NCBI GenBank assembly: GCA_963931635.1
Contig: OZ007034.1
Span: 1,612,001-1,676,000 of the forward strand
Direction of reading: 5' to 3'
Length of the DNA stretch: 64,000 nucleotides
Source of the DNA: Caccoplasma sp905210875
GTDB lineage: Bacteria > Bacteroidota > Bacteroidia > Bacteroidales > UBA11471
The position numbers and the translations under genes were made by a program. Below, piece after piece: positions 52,486 through 62,892 of this stretch. The notes beneath the pieces were generated by a model. That model ran no database searches. It was not told the origin of the DNA and saw nothing but the letters and a program-made list of their open reading frames with translations. Every line of letters begins with the position of its first letter. Within the stretch, counting starts at the first letter, position 1.

Positions 52486-54411
52486 ATGAATATTATAAAT
52501 TTAGGAATTCTTGCTCACATTGATGCAGGAAAAACTTCCGTAACCGAGAATCTGCTGTTTGCCAGTGGAGCAACGGAAAAGTGCGGCCGTGTGGATAATG
52601 GTGACACCATAACGGACTCTATGGATATAGAGAAACGTAGAGGAATTACTGTCCGGGCTTCTACGACATCTATTATCTGGAATGGAGTGAAATGCAATAT
52701 CATTGACACTCCGGGACACATGGATTTTATTGCGGAAGTGGAGCGGACATTCAAAATGCTTGATGGAGCAGTCCTCATCTTATCCGCAAAGGAAGGCATA
52801 CAAGCGCAGACAAAGTTGCTGTTCAGTACTTTACAAAAGCTGCAAATCCCGACAATTATATTTATCAATAAGATTGACCGTGCCGGTGTGAATTTGGAGC
52901 GTTTGTATATGGATATAAAAACAAATCTGTCGCAAGATGTCCTGTTTATGCAAACTGTTGTCGATGGATCGGTTTATCCGGTTTGCTCCCAAACATATAT
53001 AAAGGAAGAATACAAAGAATTTGTATGCAACCATGACGACGATATATTAGAACGATATTTGGCGGATAGCGAAATTTCACCGGCTGATTATTGGAATACG
53101 ATAATCGCTCTTGTGGCAAAAGCCAAAGTCTATCCGGTGCTACATGGATCAGCAATGTTCAATATCGGTATCAATGAGTTGTTGGACGCCATTTCTTCTT
53201 TTATACTTCCTCCGGCATCAGTCTCAAACAGACTTTCAGCTTATCTCTATAAGATAGAGCATGACCCCAAAGGGCATAAAAGAAGTTTTCTTAAAATAAT
53301 TGACGGAAGTCTGAGACTTCGAGACGTTGTAAGAATCAACGATTCGGAAAAATTCATCAAGATTAAAAATCTAAAGACTATTTATCAGGGCAGAGAGATA
53401 AATGTTGATGAAGTGGGTGCCAATGATATCGCGATTGTAGAAGATATAGAAGATTTTCGAATCGGAGATTATTTAGGTGCTAAACCTTGTTTGATTCAAG
53501 GATTATCTCATCAGCATCCCGCTCTCAAATCCTCCGTCCGGCCAAATAAGCCCGAAGAGAGAAGCAAGGTGATATCCGCTCTGAATACATTGTGGATTGA
53601 AGACCCGTCTTTGTCCTTTTCCATAAACTCATATAGTGATGAATTGGAAATCTCGTTATATGGTTTGACCCAAAAGGAAATCATACAGACATTGCTGGAA
53701 GAACGATTTTCCGTAAAGGTCCATTTTGATGAGATCAAGACTATCTACAAAGAACGACCTATAAAAAAGGTCAATAAGATTATTCAGATCGAAGTACCAC
53801 CCAACCCTTACTGGGCCACAATAGGGCTGACTCTTGAACCCTTACCGTTAGGGGCAGGGTTGCAAATCGAAAGTGACATCTCCTATGGTTATCTGAACCA
53901 TTCTTTTCAAAATGCCGTTTTTGAAGGGATTCGTATGTCTTGCCAATCTGGTTTACATGGATGGGAAGTGACAGATCTGAAAGTAACTTTTACTCAAGCC
54001 GAGTATTATAGCCCGGTAAGTACACCTGCTGATTTCAGACAGCTGACCCCTTATGTCTTCAGGCTGGCTTTGCAACAGTCAGGTGTGGACATTCTCGAAC
54101 CGATGCTCTGTTTTGAGTTGCAGATACCCCAAGTAGCGAGTTCCAAAGCTATTACAGATTTGCAAAAACTGATGTCTGAGATTGAAGACATCAGTTGTAA
54201 TAATGAGTGGTGTCATATTAAAGGGAAAGTTCCATTAAATACAAGTAAAGACTATGCCTCAGAAGTAAGTTCGTACACTAAGGGCTTAGGCATTTTTATG
54301 GTTAAGCCATGTGGGTATCAAATAACAAAAGACGGTTATTCTGATAATATCCGCATGAACGAAAAAGATAAACTTTTATTCATGTTCCAAAAATCAATGT
54401 CATTAAAATAA
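52486..54411 (+). CDS. tetQ: Tetracycline resistance ribosomal protection protein Tet(Q)
   Basis: 641 residues from [20 protein letters not shown] (an in-frame upstream start at 52438 would give the often-cited 657). G1 AHIDAGKT, G3 DTPGHMDF and G4 NKID show the translational GTPase; the C-terminal domain has the EF-G-like fold. It releases tetracycline from the ribosome. Sequence is recognisably TetQ throughout and the frame is intact. It overlaps rteA by 1 bp, as in CTnDOT. Confidence 0.97.
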
Positions 54412-56021
54412 TGGAGCGGTCAGGAAATTTCTATAAGGCAATACGGTTGGGATATATACTTATCTCCATTCTTATCGGATGTATGGCATATAATAGCCTC
54501 TATGAATGGCAGGAGATAGAAGCATTAGAACTTGGCAATAAAAAAATAGACGAGCTCCGAAAAGAAATAAACAATATCAATATTCAAATGATAAAATTTT
54601 CTCTATTGGGTGAAACAATACTGGAATGGAACGATAAAGATATCGAGCATTACCATGCACGGCGTATGGCAATGGACAGTATGCTCTGCCGTTTCAAGGC
54701 CACCTATCCAGCAGAGCGCATCGATAGTGTGCGCAGTCTTTTAGAGGATAAGGAACGACAGATGTTCCAGATAGTCCGGTTAATGGATGAACAACAATCT
54801 ATTAACAAGAAGATAGCCAATCAAATTCCGGTTATTGTACAGAAAAGTGTGCAGGAACAGTCCAAAAAGCCAAAACGAAAAGGTTTCTTAGGCATATTCG
54901 GCAAAAAAAAGGAAGTAACTCCAGCAGTATCAACCACTATCCTTCATTCGGTCAATAGAAACGTAATCAGCGAACAGAAAGTGCAGGATCGCCAATTGTC
55001 GGAACAAGCCGACAGCCTTGCAGCTCGTAATGCAGAACTTAACAGACAACTGCAAGAATTGATTTGCCAAATAGAAGAAAAGGTACAAACCGAACTGCAA
55101 AGCCGGGAAAACGAAATAGTTGCCATGCGTGAAAAGTCATTTATGCAAGTAGGCGGTTTAATGGGATTCGTTCTTCTATTGTTGTTAATTTCCTACATCA
55201 TCATACATCGTGATGCAAAAAGCATTAAACAATACAAGCACAAGACAACTGATTTGATAAGGCAACTGGAACAATCCGTACAACGGAACGAGGCACTGAT
55301 AACGTCAAGGAAGAAGGCGGTACATACTATCACCCATGAACTGCGCACACCGCTGACAGCAATAACAGGCTATGCCGGACTGATACGGAAAGAACAGTGT
55401 GAGGATAAGTCCGGGCAGTATATCCAAAACATACTGCAATCCTCCGACCGTATGCGGGATATGCTTAACACTTTGCTTGACTTCTTCCGCCTGGACAACG
55501 GCAAGGAACAGCCCCGTCTGTCACCCTGCCGGATTTCAGCAATCACGCACACACTTGAAACGGAGTTCATGCCTGTTGCCGTGAACAAAGGGCTGTCCTT
55601 GTCCGTGAAGACTGGACACGATGCCATTGTATTGACCGACAAAGAGCGAATAATACAAATCGGGAATAACCTGCTGTCAAACGCTGTCAAGTTCACAGAA
55701 GAAGGCGGTGTTTCTTTGATTACTGAATATGATAATGGAGTTCTGACACTGGTCGTTGAAGATACAGGTACAGGCATGACAGAAGAGGAACAGAAACAAG
55801 CGTTCGGTGCGTTTGAACGTCTATCAAATGCCGCCGCAAAGGAGGGTTTCGGGCTTGGGCTTGCCATAATGCGTAATATTGTGTCGATGCTTGGCGGAAC
55901 AATCCGTTTAGACAGCAAGAAAGGGAAAGGCAGTCGTTTCACAGTTGAAATTTCTATGCAGGAAGCTGAAGTAAGCGACTATACCTTCTTCATGTATAGA
56001 ATCTATAAGATCTTTGGATAA
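54411..56021 (+). pseudogene. rteA: RteA sensor kinase, 3' truncated
   Basis: 536 codons. Sensor (LLGETILEWNDKD, AERIDSVRSLLED), membrane helices, HisKA HTITHELRTPLTAITGY and ATPase (NNLLSNAVKF, EDTGTGMT, GFGLGLAI) are intact. Then the frame drifts into SDYTFFMYRIYKIFG and stops: the receiver and Hpt domains of full-length RteA (compare the 766-residue homologue at 11.0-13.3 kb) are lost, and rteB does not follow. It may still autophosphorylate but has no partner in place. The junction with lipoprotein DNA is near 56020. Confidence 0.85.
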
Positions 56022-56026
56022 CTTAA

Positions 56027-56692
56027 ACACGGAACTTTGCAGGTGAGCCCGAATATCCTTATATTACAAAGAAATTAACTTATATACCGAACGGAGCCGC
56101 TTATGGTGACATTATGGAGGAGAAAACGCTAAGGTCAGAGGAGGAAAAAACTTCTACTATGCTCCGTATCAAGCAGTCTCTCAATCTCTCAAAGAGAACA
56201 TATGACTATATTTCAGCATATGTAACAAACGCAAATGGTAAAGATGAGGATTTCTCTATCTTGGGTAATACATTCAACATCTCGAAGATTAAATCGTACG
56301 ACCTTGATATGATGTTCCGTTCAATTCTCTCTTGTATAGAGTTGAATGAAAACACAATTAAGTTTACATTCAACAATAATGGCAGAGAGTCTGTATATAA
56401 TGACCCAATCACTGTTGATGGTAACAAGGTTACTGTTGATATGAGCACTGAAAACCCTGCTTGCCGCAAAGTTGAAATGTATATGTTTCAAGATGCAGAT
56501 GATAGTCAGTTACATATCTATATGCCAACTAAATCTTTCATCAACTACTTCGCCAACTTACAGATTCCTACTTTAAAAGCAGAGGGCAAACTTGACACAA
56601 ATGACGCTGTTGCTGTTGAGAAGGTGTTCGCCGATATGGAAGCACGCATTGAGAGCATCAATGTAAGCTTAATATTGAAGGCACGCGAGTAA
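56027..56692 (+). pseudogene. Truncated copy of the downstream lipocalin-like lipoprotein
   Basis: An open frame from 56027 aligns from FAGEPEYPYITKKLTYIPNG onward with the middle and end of the protein encoded at 57227 (YITKKLTYIPNGAAYGDI versus YLAFRMNYSPNGSEYGDV; DGNKVTVDMS; RKVEMYMFQDADDSQLH). The first ATG is 56114. The signal peptide and first domain were lost at the junction with rteA. A terminator (AGGGGATG 56720 / CATCCCCT) follows. Confidence 0.75.
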
Positions 56693-57226
56693 TCTCGCAG
56701 ATTAAATAACGACACAATCAGGGGATGTACCTTTTCGGGTGCATCCCCTTGTTATTTACAGACAACATCAAGTATCCACGCTTCCGAGTCGGCCCGGTTA
56801 TCTGTCTACCAGATGTTTGTGTGTCTGGAAGTAATGGCACATCGCCAACTCCGCATTGGTTTTTAACATATTAAGTCGTTAGGATTTGAAACTTTTTGGG
56901 TGCTGTTTTGAAAATAATTGCTGTTTTTGCCACTCTGTTTCTGAATTTTTACTATCTTTGCAAGTTGAAATTTTAGAAGTGAACAAAGAATAATGACAGG
57001 TAAGTTTACATACGGCAGTCACACTCTCTCCTATGCAACGGCATCGGAGTCATTGCTCGCAATGCTTACCCCCCTATAAATATCCTTATAATCAGATAGT
57101 TAGCCGTAGTAATGCGGCTCTAAGTCATATATTGGCGTTACCACTTGGCATATTGTGTGCCCGGTGCGTAACGCCTTTTTTGTGCGCAAATTCTTAAACA
57201 ATAAATAATTTCAAAATTCTAAAAGT
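56693..57226 (+). promoter_or_regulatory. Intergenic region with right direct repeat and small ORF
   Basis: 534 bases. The terminator at 56720-56750 is followed by no gene until the right copy of the flanking repeat (56951-56973), which contains TATCTTTG. A 28-codon frame MTGKFTYGSHTLSYATASES (56993-57079) begins 20 bp later; it may be a leader or the start of a lost gene. The lipoprotein gene follows at 57227. Confidence 0.5.
56951..56973. repeat. Direct repeat, right copy, flanking the resistance island
   Basis: Identical over 23 bp to 44920-44942. It is at the right border of the mosaic resistance region, between the truncated and the intact lipoprotein genes, and looks like part of the promoter of the latter. 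Confidence 0.8.
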
Positions 57227-58468
57227 ATGAAGATTTTTAAGTTAATGGCAATTGCCCTCGTGGCAATGTTGGGCTTCACCGCTTGCGACAAGGATTGCGA
57301 CCACGAGTTTATTGAGCACGATCATAGTGCAGACCTTGTTGGTACTTGGACTTGTCTTACTGAAAACTATGCAGAGGCTTTGATTATCAAAGCGGATGGT
57401 ACTGCTGTATCTTATGGAGTAGAGGACGGTAAGTATTGGGAGAATGTAAAAGGTACTGTCACTGTTAAGGAGAATAATATCACCATGATCTTTGAGGACG
57501 ATGACAACTGGACTGGTCACTTTGATGTTATCCCTGGTATGGCATTCTCTCTCTTCGAAGAAAACGGTGAGCGTTACATTTATCAGTACTGCGCAAATGA
57601 TCTCTCTGATGAGATTGTTGGTATGTGGGTATGCACATATGTTCCTTGGATGGAGGCTGATATGGCAATCAATGTCTATCAAGCAGATGGTAAAGCATTT
57701 TTTACAGGATTTGTAGGAGATGCAGACTTTGATTATGCATCAAATGTTGAAACAACATACAAAGTAATAGGTGATTTGATGTTTCAATCAAATCCTATGA
57801 GTTATGAAGGTGCACCTAAATATTTAGCATTCCGTATGAACTATTCTCCTAATGGTTCAGAATATGGCGATGTGCTTACTAATACCAATATAATGGCATT
57901 TGGTGATGAAACTATCGAAACAACTGCATCAATGATTCGCATCCGTCAATCCCTCGACCTCACAGGCAAAGTATATGACTATAAATCTGCTTATGTAACA
58001 AACGCAAAGGGTAAGGACGAGGATTTCTCTATTATGGGTAACATTTTCAACATCGCCAATATAAACGCAGGTGACTTTGATATTATACTTGGTTCAACCC
58101 TCTTCTGTGTAGAGTTAAATGCCAACTCAATCAAGCACAAATACATTCTTAATGGTCAGGACAAAGTATTTGATGCTCCAATCACTGTTGATGGTAATAA
58201 GGTAACACTTGATATGAGTGCAGTAAATCCTGCTTTGCGAAAGGTTGAGATGTATATGTATCAGGATGCAGACGATAGTCAGTTGCATATGTATATGCAT
58301 ACAGATGCATTCATCAACTACTTTGCTAACTTGGAGGTTGTTACTTTGATTGCAGAGGGTAAAATTAACCAAACTGACGAGGCTGCTATTGCGAAGGTGT
58401 TTGCTGATATGGAAGCACGAGTTGAAAGCATCAATGTAAGTTTCGTAATGACTAAGGCAGCGAAGTAA
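57227..58468 (+). CDS. Lipocalin-like lipoprotein, two-domain
   Basis: 413 residues with a lipobox (MLGFTACDK, Cys near residue 20) after the signal. Lipocalin-like beta domains begin at DLVGTWTCLTENYAEALIIK (about 36-115) and IVGMWVCTYVPWMEADMAIN (about 130-225). The C-terminal part (230-413) is the region shared with the truncated copy at 56.0 kb. Surface lipoprotein of unknown ligand. Terminator ACAGGGATGCAC/GTGCATCCCTGT (58493-58526) with TTTT follows. Confidence 0.7.
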   Translation: MKIFKLMAIALVAMLGFTACDKDCDHEFIEHDHSADLVGTWTCLTENYAEALIIKADGTAVSYGVEDGKYWENVKGTVTVKENNITMIFEDDDNWTGHFDVIPGMAFSLFEENGERYIYQYCANDLSDEIVGMWVCTYVPWMEADMAINVYQADGKAFFTGFVGDADFDYASNVETTYKVIGDLMFQSNPMSYEGAPKYLAFRMNYSPNGSEYGDVLTNTNIMAFGDETIETTASMIRIRQSLDLTGKVYDYKSAYVTNAKGKDEDFSIMGNIFNIANINAGDFDIILGSTLFCVELNANSIKHKYILNGQDKVFDAPITVDGNKVTLDMSAVNPALRKVEMYMYQDADDSQLHMYMHTDAFINYFANLEVVTLIAEGKINQTDEAAIAKVFADMEARVESINVSFVMTKAAK

Positions 58469-58552
58469 TCTTACAGATCAGATATCTACAGAACAGGGAT
58501 GCACCAATCACACAGTGCATCCCTGTTTTTCTTTATGCGCTTCTCCCTGTAG

Positions 58553-58687
58553 AAGACTATACGTGCTTTACCGAATGCTTACGAATTATCTGTCTTAAAA
58601 GAAAATGGCTGTGCTGATTCTGTTTACAAAATAGACTTAGAACGAGAAAATCTACTGGATGTTTTGGAAACAATAAAATCAAGATAA
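58553..58687 (+). pseudogene. C-terminal gene remnant
   Basis: An open frame without a start reads PNAYELSVLKENGCADSVYK and continues to a stop at 58685. It has normal coding character but no beginning. It may be the end of a gene removed when this region was rearranged. Family not recognised. A bidirectional stem AGTCGGTTGCC/GGCAACCGACT (58706-58742) follows. Confidence 0.4.
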
Positions 58688-58756
58688 CATAAATCAAACT
58701 ACTATAGTCGGTTGCCCAGATTTTTTATCAAGGCAACCGACTTCTTTTTACGCTGT

Positions 58757-59770
58757 TTACACCTGCATAGCCTGCCACGCCTGATGAGCGATGATCACAT
58801 CCTGACGCTCTTTTTCGAGTAGTGCTTCCGTTTCGGGAGTGTAGCCGAGGAACTCGATGTACCCACCATTGTATCCTGTGAGTTTGCAGCGGATACCTGC
58901 TTTTTCTAATTTATCCATTCGTTTCTGTGCGGTTTTGGCACTGGAGTATGATAGTGGCCAGAAGTATTTGTCGCCACTATGTCCGTAGGAGTCTTCTCCG
59001 AGTACCATTTTGCCTTGCAGTCGTTGGCTGTTATGAAAACTGAAGTATGCACCGCCCAATGCTTGGCGTATTGCCTTGTGTGCAGTGCCTTCGGGGTGCC
59101 TGAACACATCGGGCTTCTTGCCTTTGCAATCCAATTTAGACAATTCCACCTTATATGGCTTCTTGTAGGTGCCGACTCCTAATGTAAGGTAGAAGTTGGT
59201 GCAGAAGTAATCGGTCATCGGATCGCTGTCATCGAAGTTGTACGACATCACAAAGTCGCAGACATTCTTCATTACCTCTTTGGCTCTGTCAGTGAGCGTC
59301 TGATCTCCATCAATGTTGTAATGGTTCACATCGTGGTGGAACACTACGCCTTTATCCTTCTTGAATGCCTCAAAGTCGGCTTTGACAAGGTAGATATGGA
59401 TAGAGTTATAGTGATGCCTTGATACCGAGAACTTATACTTAGGATAGGTCTCCTTCATCCAGTTACGCACCAACTCCACAATCTCAGGAGTGTGCTGTCC
59501 TTGATAGTTGCGACCTTTCCAACGATACTCGTTATATACGAAGTCGGCATACTCCTTTGCCGATGCTCCTGCATAGTCGTTTTCGTAGCCTGAAGCATTT
59601 GCTGATATGGTGGTATCGTTCTTCCAAATCTCGTGGAGCTGTTCAAACTCCACATTGATCTGCTGCATCACTTCGGTGCTGCCGCCTTTGTCGGGGTGAT
59701 TCTCCAATGCCAATCGGCGGTACTCCTTCTTGAGTTCCGCCAATGAATGTCTATTCTTAAAGTAAGCCAT
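58757..59770 (-). CDS. DnaJ-domain ICE protein
   Basis: 337 residues from the ATG at 59770 (an open frame extends to 59818). The N-terminal J-domain reads HSLAELKKEYRRLALENHPDKGGS with the HPD motif. The remaining 280 residues show no zinc fingers or substrate-binding domain of classical DnaJ; SVSRHHYNSIHIYLV and HHDVNHYNIDGDQ are notable. J-domain proteins of this kind are frequent in Bacteroidales conjugative elements; role unknown, perhaps Hsp70-assisted handling of ICE proteins. Confidence 0.8.
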   Translation of the reverse strand: MAYFKNRHSLAELKKEYRRLALENHPDKGGSTEVMQQINVEFEQLHEIWKNDTTISANASGYENDYAGASAKEYADFVYNEYRWKGRNYQGQHTPEIVELVRNWMKETYPKYKFSVSRHHYNSIHIYLVKADFEAFKKDKGVVFHHDVNHYNIDGDQTLTDRAKEVMKNVCDFVMSYNFDDSDPMTDYFCTNFYLTLGVGTYKKPYKVELSKLDCKGKKPDVFRHPEGTAHKAIRQALGGAYFSFHNSQRLQGKMVLGEDSYGHSGDKYFWPLSYSSAKTAQKRMDKLEKAGIRCKLTGYNGGYIEFLGYTPETEALLEKERQDVIIAHQAWQAMQV

Positions 59771-59781
59771 AGTAGTAGATG

Positions 59782-59991
59782 TTAGTAGGTTAATACCATT
59801 GTGAAATACTCCATGCACTCGGACTCAATGCCGAGACCACTGCAAGAGAGTTCAATGTCGCTCTCTTGCAGGTCGTTTACCTCTTGCAGCTCTCTGAGGT
59901 GGCGTATCTCATCATTCAGATACTCCTTTGCAGTCGCTTCATCGCAGTTGCACGAGCCACATATTCTTTCGATGATTTCGTTCTCAGCCAT
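59782..59991 (-). CDS. Small acidic ICE protein
   Basis: 69 residues, acidic and helical (NEIIERICGSCNCDEATAKE; EIRHLRELQEVNDLQESDIE), with an UBA-like CNCDEATAKEYL opening. It starts 11 bp after the upstream gene and ends 11 bp before the DnaJ-like start. Function unknown. Confidence 0.55.
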   Translation of the reverse strand: MAENEIIERICGSCNCDEATAKEYLNDEIRHLRELQEVNDLQESDIELSCSGLGIESECMEYFTMVLTY

Positions 59992-60002
59992 AGCAGTAAG
60001 TA

Positions 60003-60614
60003 TTAAGATTGTGACTTGAAATAGAGTTCTCTCTGGGTATCATAGTCATGACCGTTCCACCAATCATTACAAGCGTCAATAAAGGATTGTGATCCATCTT
60101 CCGAAGAGTAGTCAGTTTCGTGTAATCCCGTTATGCTCTCCAATGTAATGAAGTCGAGGTCTTTCCACCAGTCTTCCATACGCTGCTTGTAGTCGCTCAA
60201 TGTGCAGAAATTCTGACTCTGTTCACAGTCTGCACACCATTTACAGTCCGTATCGTCATCATCTACATCACTTAGATATTCTGCGTTGTTGGCATCTACC
60301 CAGGCTTGAATCTCTATCTGTCTGGAGCCACAGCTATCACATACAAGAATGTCATCATCGTGTGGTTCCTCTCTTGTAGCCTTGCCGTCATAGAGTGCCA
60401 CTGCACGATTGACAAGCAGTTCGCGGTTGTTGTCCGAGAGTTCGGCATAGAATCGTTCTGCCGCTCCGAGGATAGATTTACTTGCGAGTGAGTTCCATTT
60501 CTCCCAGAAGTGCTTATACATACTTCCGAAGGTAATCTTGCACTCTTCCTCGCCCCAAGCGTTCCACATATAGTAGTGGAAGCTCGATACTGCATTTACA
60601 GGGTCTAATCTCAT
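60003..60614 (-). CDS. Unknown ICE protein with zinc-ribbon
   Basis: 203 residues. A predicted zinc ribbon (CDSCGSRQ near residue 93, then CKWCADCEQ) lies within an acidic protein rich in Trp and Tyr. Otherwise helical. In the same operon as its neighbours (11 bp gaps). I do not recognise a family. Confidence 0.6.
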   Translation of the reverse strand: MRLDPVNAVSSFHYYMWNAWGEEECKITFGSMYKHFWEKWNSLASKSILGAAERFYAELSDNNRELLVNRAVALYDGKATREEPHDDDILVCDSCGSRQIEIQAWVDANNAEYLSDVDDDDTDCKWCADCEQSQNFCTLSDYKQRMEDWWKDLDFITLESITGLHETDYSSEDGSQSFIDACNDWWNGHDYDTQRELYFKSQS

Positions 60615-60625
60615 AGTCGTAATCT

Positions 60626-61207
60626 TTAATCGTTATTATCTGTGTTATCTTCCAACTGCTGCCATACGGCATCGTACATCTGTTGCAACCAGTCGATGTT
60701 TGATGCTCCAAGTTCAAACGGAGTATGGCAGGTAGCCTCAAAGTTTGCCTCTTTCTCGTGGGCTATAACAGTCATACTGTTGTCAGTCACCTGAATACCT
60801 GTTACCTTGCATTCAAACGGGTCGGCATTATTGTCAAACCATATCACCCATACAGGATCATACTGTTCTTCGGGAAAAGTTATCTCTGTCAGCCCGTGCG
60901 AGTAGAGCAACTGCCTTATGGCATCTATAATATCCTTGCGGAGCGTCTCTATTCGGTCGGAGAAATCCATCTTCAGACGCTTCGGCTTTTGCTTCTTCTC
61001 CAACTCTGTGTAGGATAGAATCTGCATATCGGGGTGCACATCGAACTCCCAATCCACCTCGTCATCATTGAGTGTGGTGTGAATGTTACCACCCAATACC
61101 AGCCCACAATCCCTTGTTACCATTGAGCGTGCTTCATTGCGGTCATCTGCCGCTACGGTGTAAGTACCCTCGAAGAGGTATCTTACCTTTACTTCAATCT
61201 TCTTCAT
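60626..61207 (-). CDS. Unknown ICE protein
   Basis: 193 residues. The N-terminal half is beta-rich with ampholytic strands (KKIEVKVRYLFEGTYTVAAD); the centre is helical (DRIETLRKDIIDAIRQLLYS). The C-terminal half contains FELGASNIDWLQQMYDAVW. No catalytic motif seen. Operon member. Confidence 0.55.
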   Translation of the reverse strand: MKKIEVKVRYLFEGTYTVAADDRNEARSMVTRDCGLVLGGNIHTTLNDDEVDWEFDVHPDMQILSYTELEKKQKPKRLKMDFSDRIETLRKDIIDAIRQLLYSHGLTEITFPEEQYDPVWVIWFDNNADPFECKVTGIQVTDNSMTVIAHEKEANFEATCHTPFELGASNIDWLQQMYDAVWQQLEDNTDNND

Positions 61208-61235
61208 ACATTTATATTTTTATGGTTAATACTGA

Positions 61236-62180
61236 TTAGTTTACCGAAACGATACTTACCTGCTTTCCAAAGAAGGAGTCGCAGACACCATAGACATGCT
61301 TGATGGAGCAGTCATACTCGGAGCGTTCATTGTCAAGTCGCAGGCGTAAGCCGTAGCCGTCCTTGCGTGCCTTATCCAGTCGGATTCTGACATCGCTCTT
61401 GAGTTCCATCTCTATCAGACTGCCACCGCCATACATCGAGCTGAACAGCCCGCAGGTGTTACCTTTGGGGATAATGACCTCCTTTATTTTGAAGTCGGCA
61501 TCGTAGAGGTCTCTGAGGTTTACAAGCCCTATGTAGGTAAGTAGGTTGGCTCCGCAGCAGGAGTTCTCCAACTCCTGGCAGAAATCCTCGTAGGATACCT
61601 GCTCCTTGCCGTCACGATACTTCTTGTTCGGGAATCTTCCATATACGGTATAGCCTTTCTCCGTCAATGCCTTCTTCACCTTTGCAGGGTTGAGGCGAAG
61701 GGTGTCTATCATATCTCCGAAGTAACTCTCCTTGTATCGGAAGCCACCTTGCGACTCCAACCAGCAGGAGTTGATGCAGTCGTAGTTGGATAGCATCTCC
61801 ACCCGTATAGGAATATCTCTGGTATTCTTGATAAGGTCGTTTACCGTTGTGGAGTCGTCACGCTCGCGTATCTCGTCCCTTATCTCATCATCGTGTTCCT
61901 CAAAGAAGGCTTCTACTTCGTCCTCCTCAAAGTCGTGGAAGTCGATGCAGTAGCTCTTCAGTCCCTTGATAATCTCCTGTGTTGCCTGCTCTTCGGCATC
62001 CTCATACCATTCCTCGACCTTAGACCATAGATCCTCGCAGCTTTGTTTCTCAAGGCATTGTTGCAAGAGGTTTCGGTTCTCATCAAAACTTTCCCGATAG
62101 TCCACCCATACAAGGGTGTAGTTCTCGTCCATTATGCTTTCGATGAACTCCATTGTGAGTGTTTTCTTTGCTTCGTTCAT
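61236..62180 (-). CDS. Unknown acidic ICE protein
   Basis: 314 residues, strongly acidic in the first half (EEQATQEIIKGLKSYCIDFH, FEEDEVEAFFEEHDDEIRDE). The second half contains VIIPKGNTCGLFSSMYGGGS and ELKSDVRIRLDKARKDGYGL. No known motif. Separated by 85 bp from the gene upstream, a longer gap than elsewhere in this operon. Confidence 0.55.
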   Translation of the reverse strand: MNEAKKTLTMEFIESIMDENYTLVWVDYRESFDENRNLLQQCLEKQSCEDLWSKVEEWYEDAEEQATQEIIKGLKSYCIDFHDFEEDEVEAFFEEHDDEIRDEIRERDDSTTVNDLIKNTRDIPIRVEMLSNYDCINSCWLESQGGFRYKESYFGDMIDTLRLNPAKVKKALTEKGYTVYGRFPNKKYRDGKEQVSYEDFCQELENSCCGANLLTYIGLVNLRDLYDADFKIKEVIIPKGNTCGLFSSMYGGGSLIEMELKSDVRIRLDKARKDGYGLRLRLDNERSEYDCSIKHVYGVCDSFFGKQVSIVSVN

Positions 62181-62265
62181 TTGTCGTTACCTGTGTACGG
62201 CAGGATTCGGTTTTCCCGTACATATTTCTATAAATGCGAAGAGCGACCTTGTGGCCGCTCTTCGG

Positions 62266-62553
62266 TTACTCTTTACCGTTGAATATCTCTTCGTATCTCT
62301 CTTTCTCCAGCTCAGTTTCACCCTTGAAACTGAAATGTGCCGTATATCGGTATCCTGTTCGGGGATTGCCACCGAACTTTTGGATAGCCATATCTATCTC
62401 CCAATCCACTTCGCCTATGCCGAGTGATATGCGGTCATAGTGCAGCAGGTGGTGAGCCAATCGCAGTGCAGAGTCGGTCTTATGCTCGTGCCTCAGATAG
62501 TCGAAGGCTCGTATCGCTATCTCTCTGTTGGATACCTTGATTGTCGTTTCCAT
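62266..62553 (-). CDS. Small ICE protein
   Basis: 95 residues. METTIKVSNREIAIRAFDYL and ALRLAHHLLHYDRISLGIGE are helical; FGGNPRTGYRYTAHFSFKGE is beta-like. Function unknown. It starts 12 bp after the upstream gene. Confidence 0.5.
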   Translation of the reverse strand: METTIKVSNREIAIRAFDYLRHEHKTDSALRLAHHLLHYDRISLGIGEVDWEIDMAIQKFGGNPRTGYRYTAHFSFKGETELEKERYEEIFNGKE

Positions 62554-62565
62554 ATTCTTTGATGG

Positions 62566-62880
62566 TTAGTTGAACACTCTCTCATCATTCTCTTTATCCT
62601 TTGCTGCAAGCATACAGAACGGCATATCCAATATGCGGTGTGAGAAGCACATATCAGAGTTGTAGTCCGTGCGTTGCCACAGCGTGAACCTATCATCGGC
62701 AAACGACCATCGGAAATATCCCGACAGTGAGCCGAATTGAGGGTTTACATTTCTTGCTATGAGATACCTGTTCACATCCATAATGTGCTTTGCTATGAGT
62801 ATGATGTTGAGTATCTCCACAAATGCCAACTGCGAGTATGGATCAATCGGCATTACCGGTCCTTTGAAACTGATTTCCAT
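62566..62880 (-). CDS. Small ICE protein
   Basis: 104 residues, mixed helix and strand (IDPYSQLAFVEILNIILIAK; QFGSLSGYFRWSFADDRFTL). No recognisable motif. Operon member between the ArdA-like gene and the 62553 gene. Confidence 0.5.
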   Translation of the reverse strand: MEISFKGPVMPIDPYSQLAFVEILNIILIAKHIMDVNRYLIARNVNPQFGSLSGYFRWSFADDRFTLWQRTDYNSDMCFSHRILDMPFCMLAAKDKENDERVFN

Positions 62881-62892
62881 ATATCCATTATT

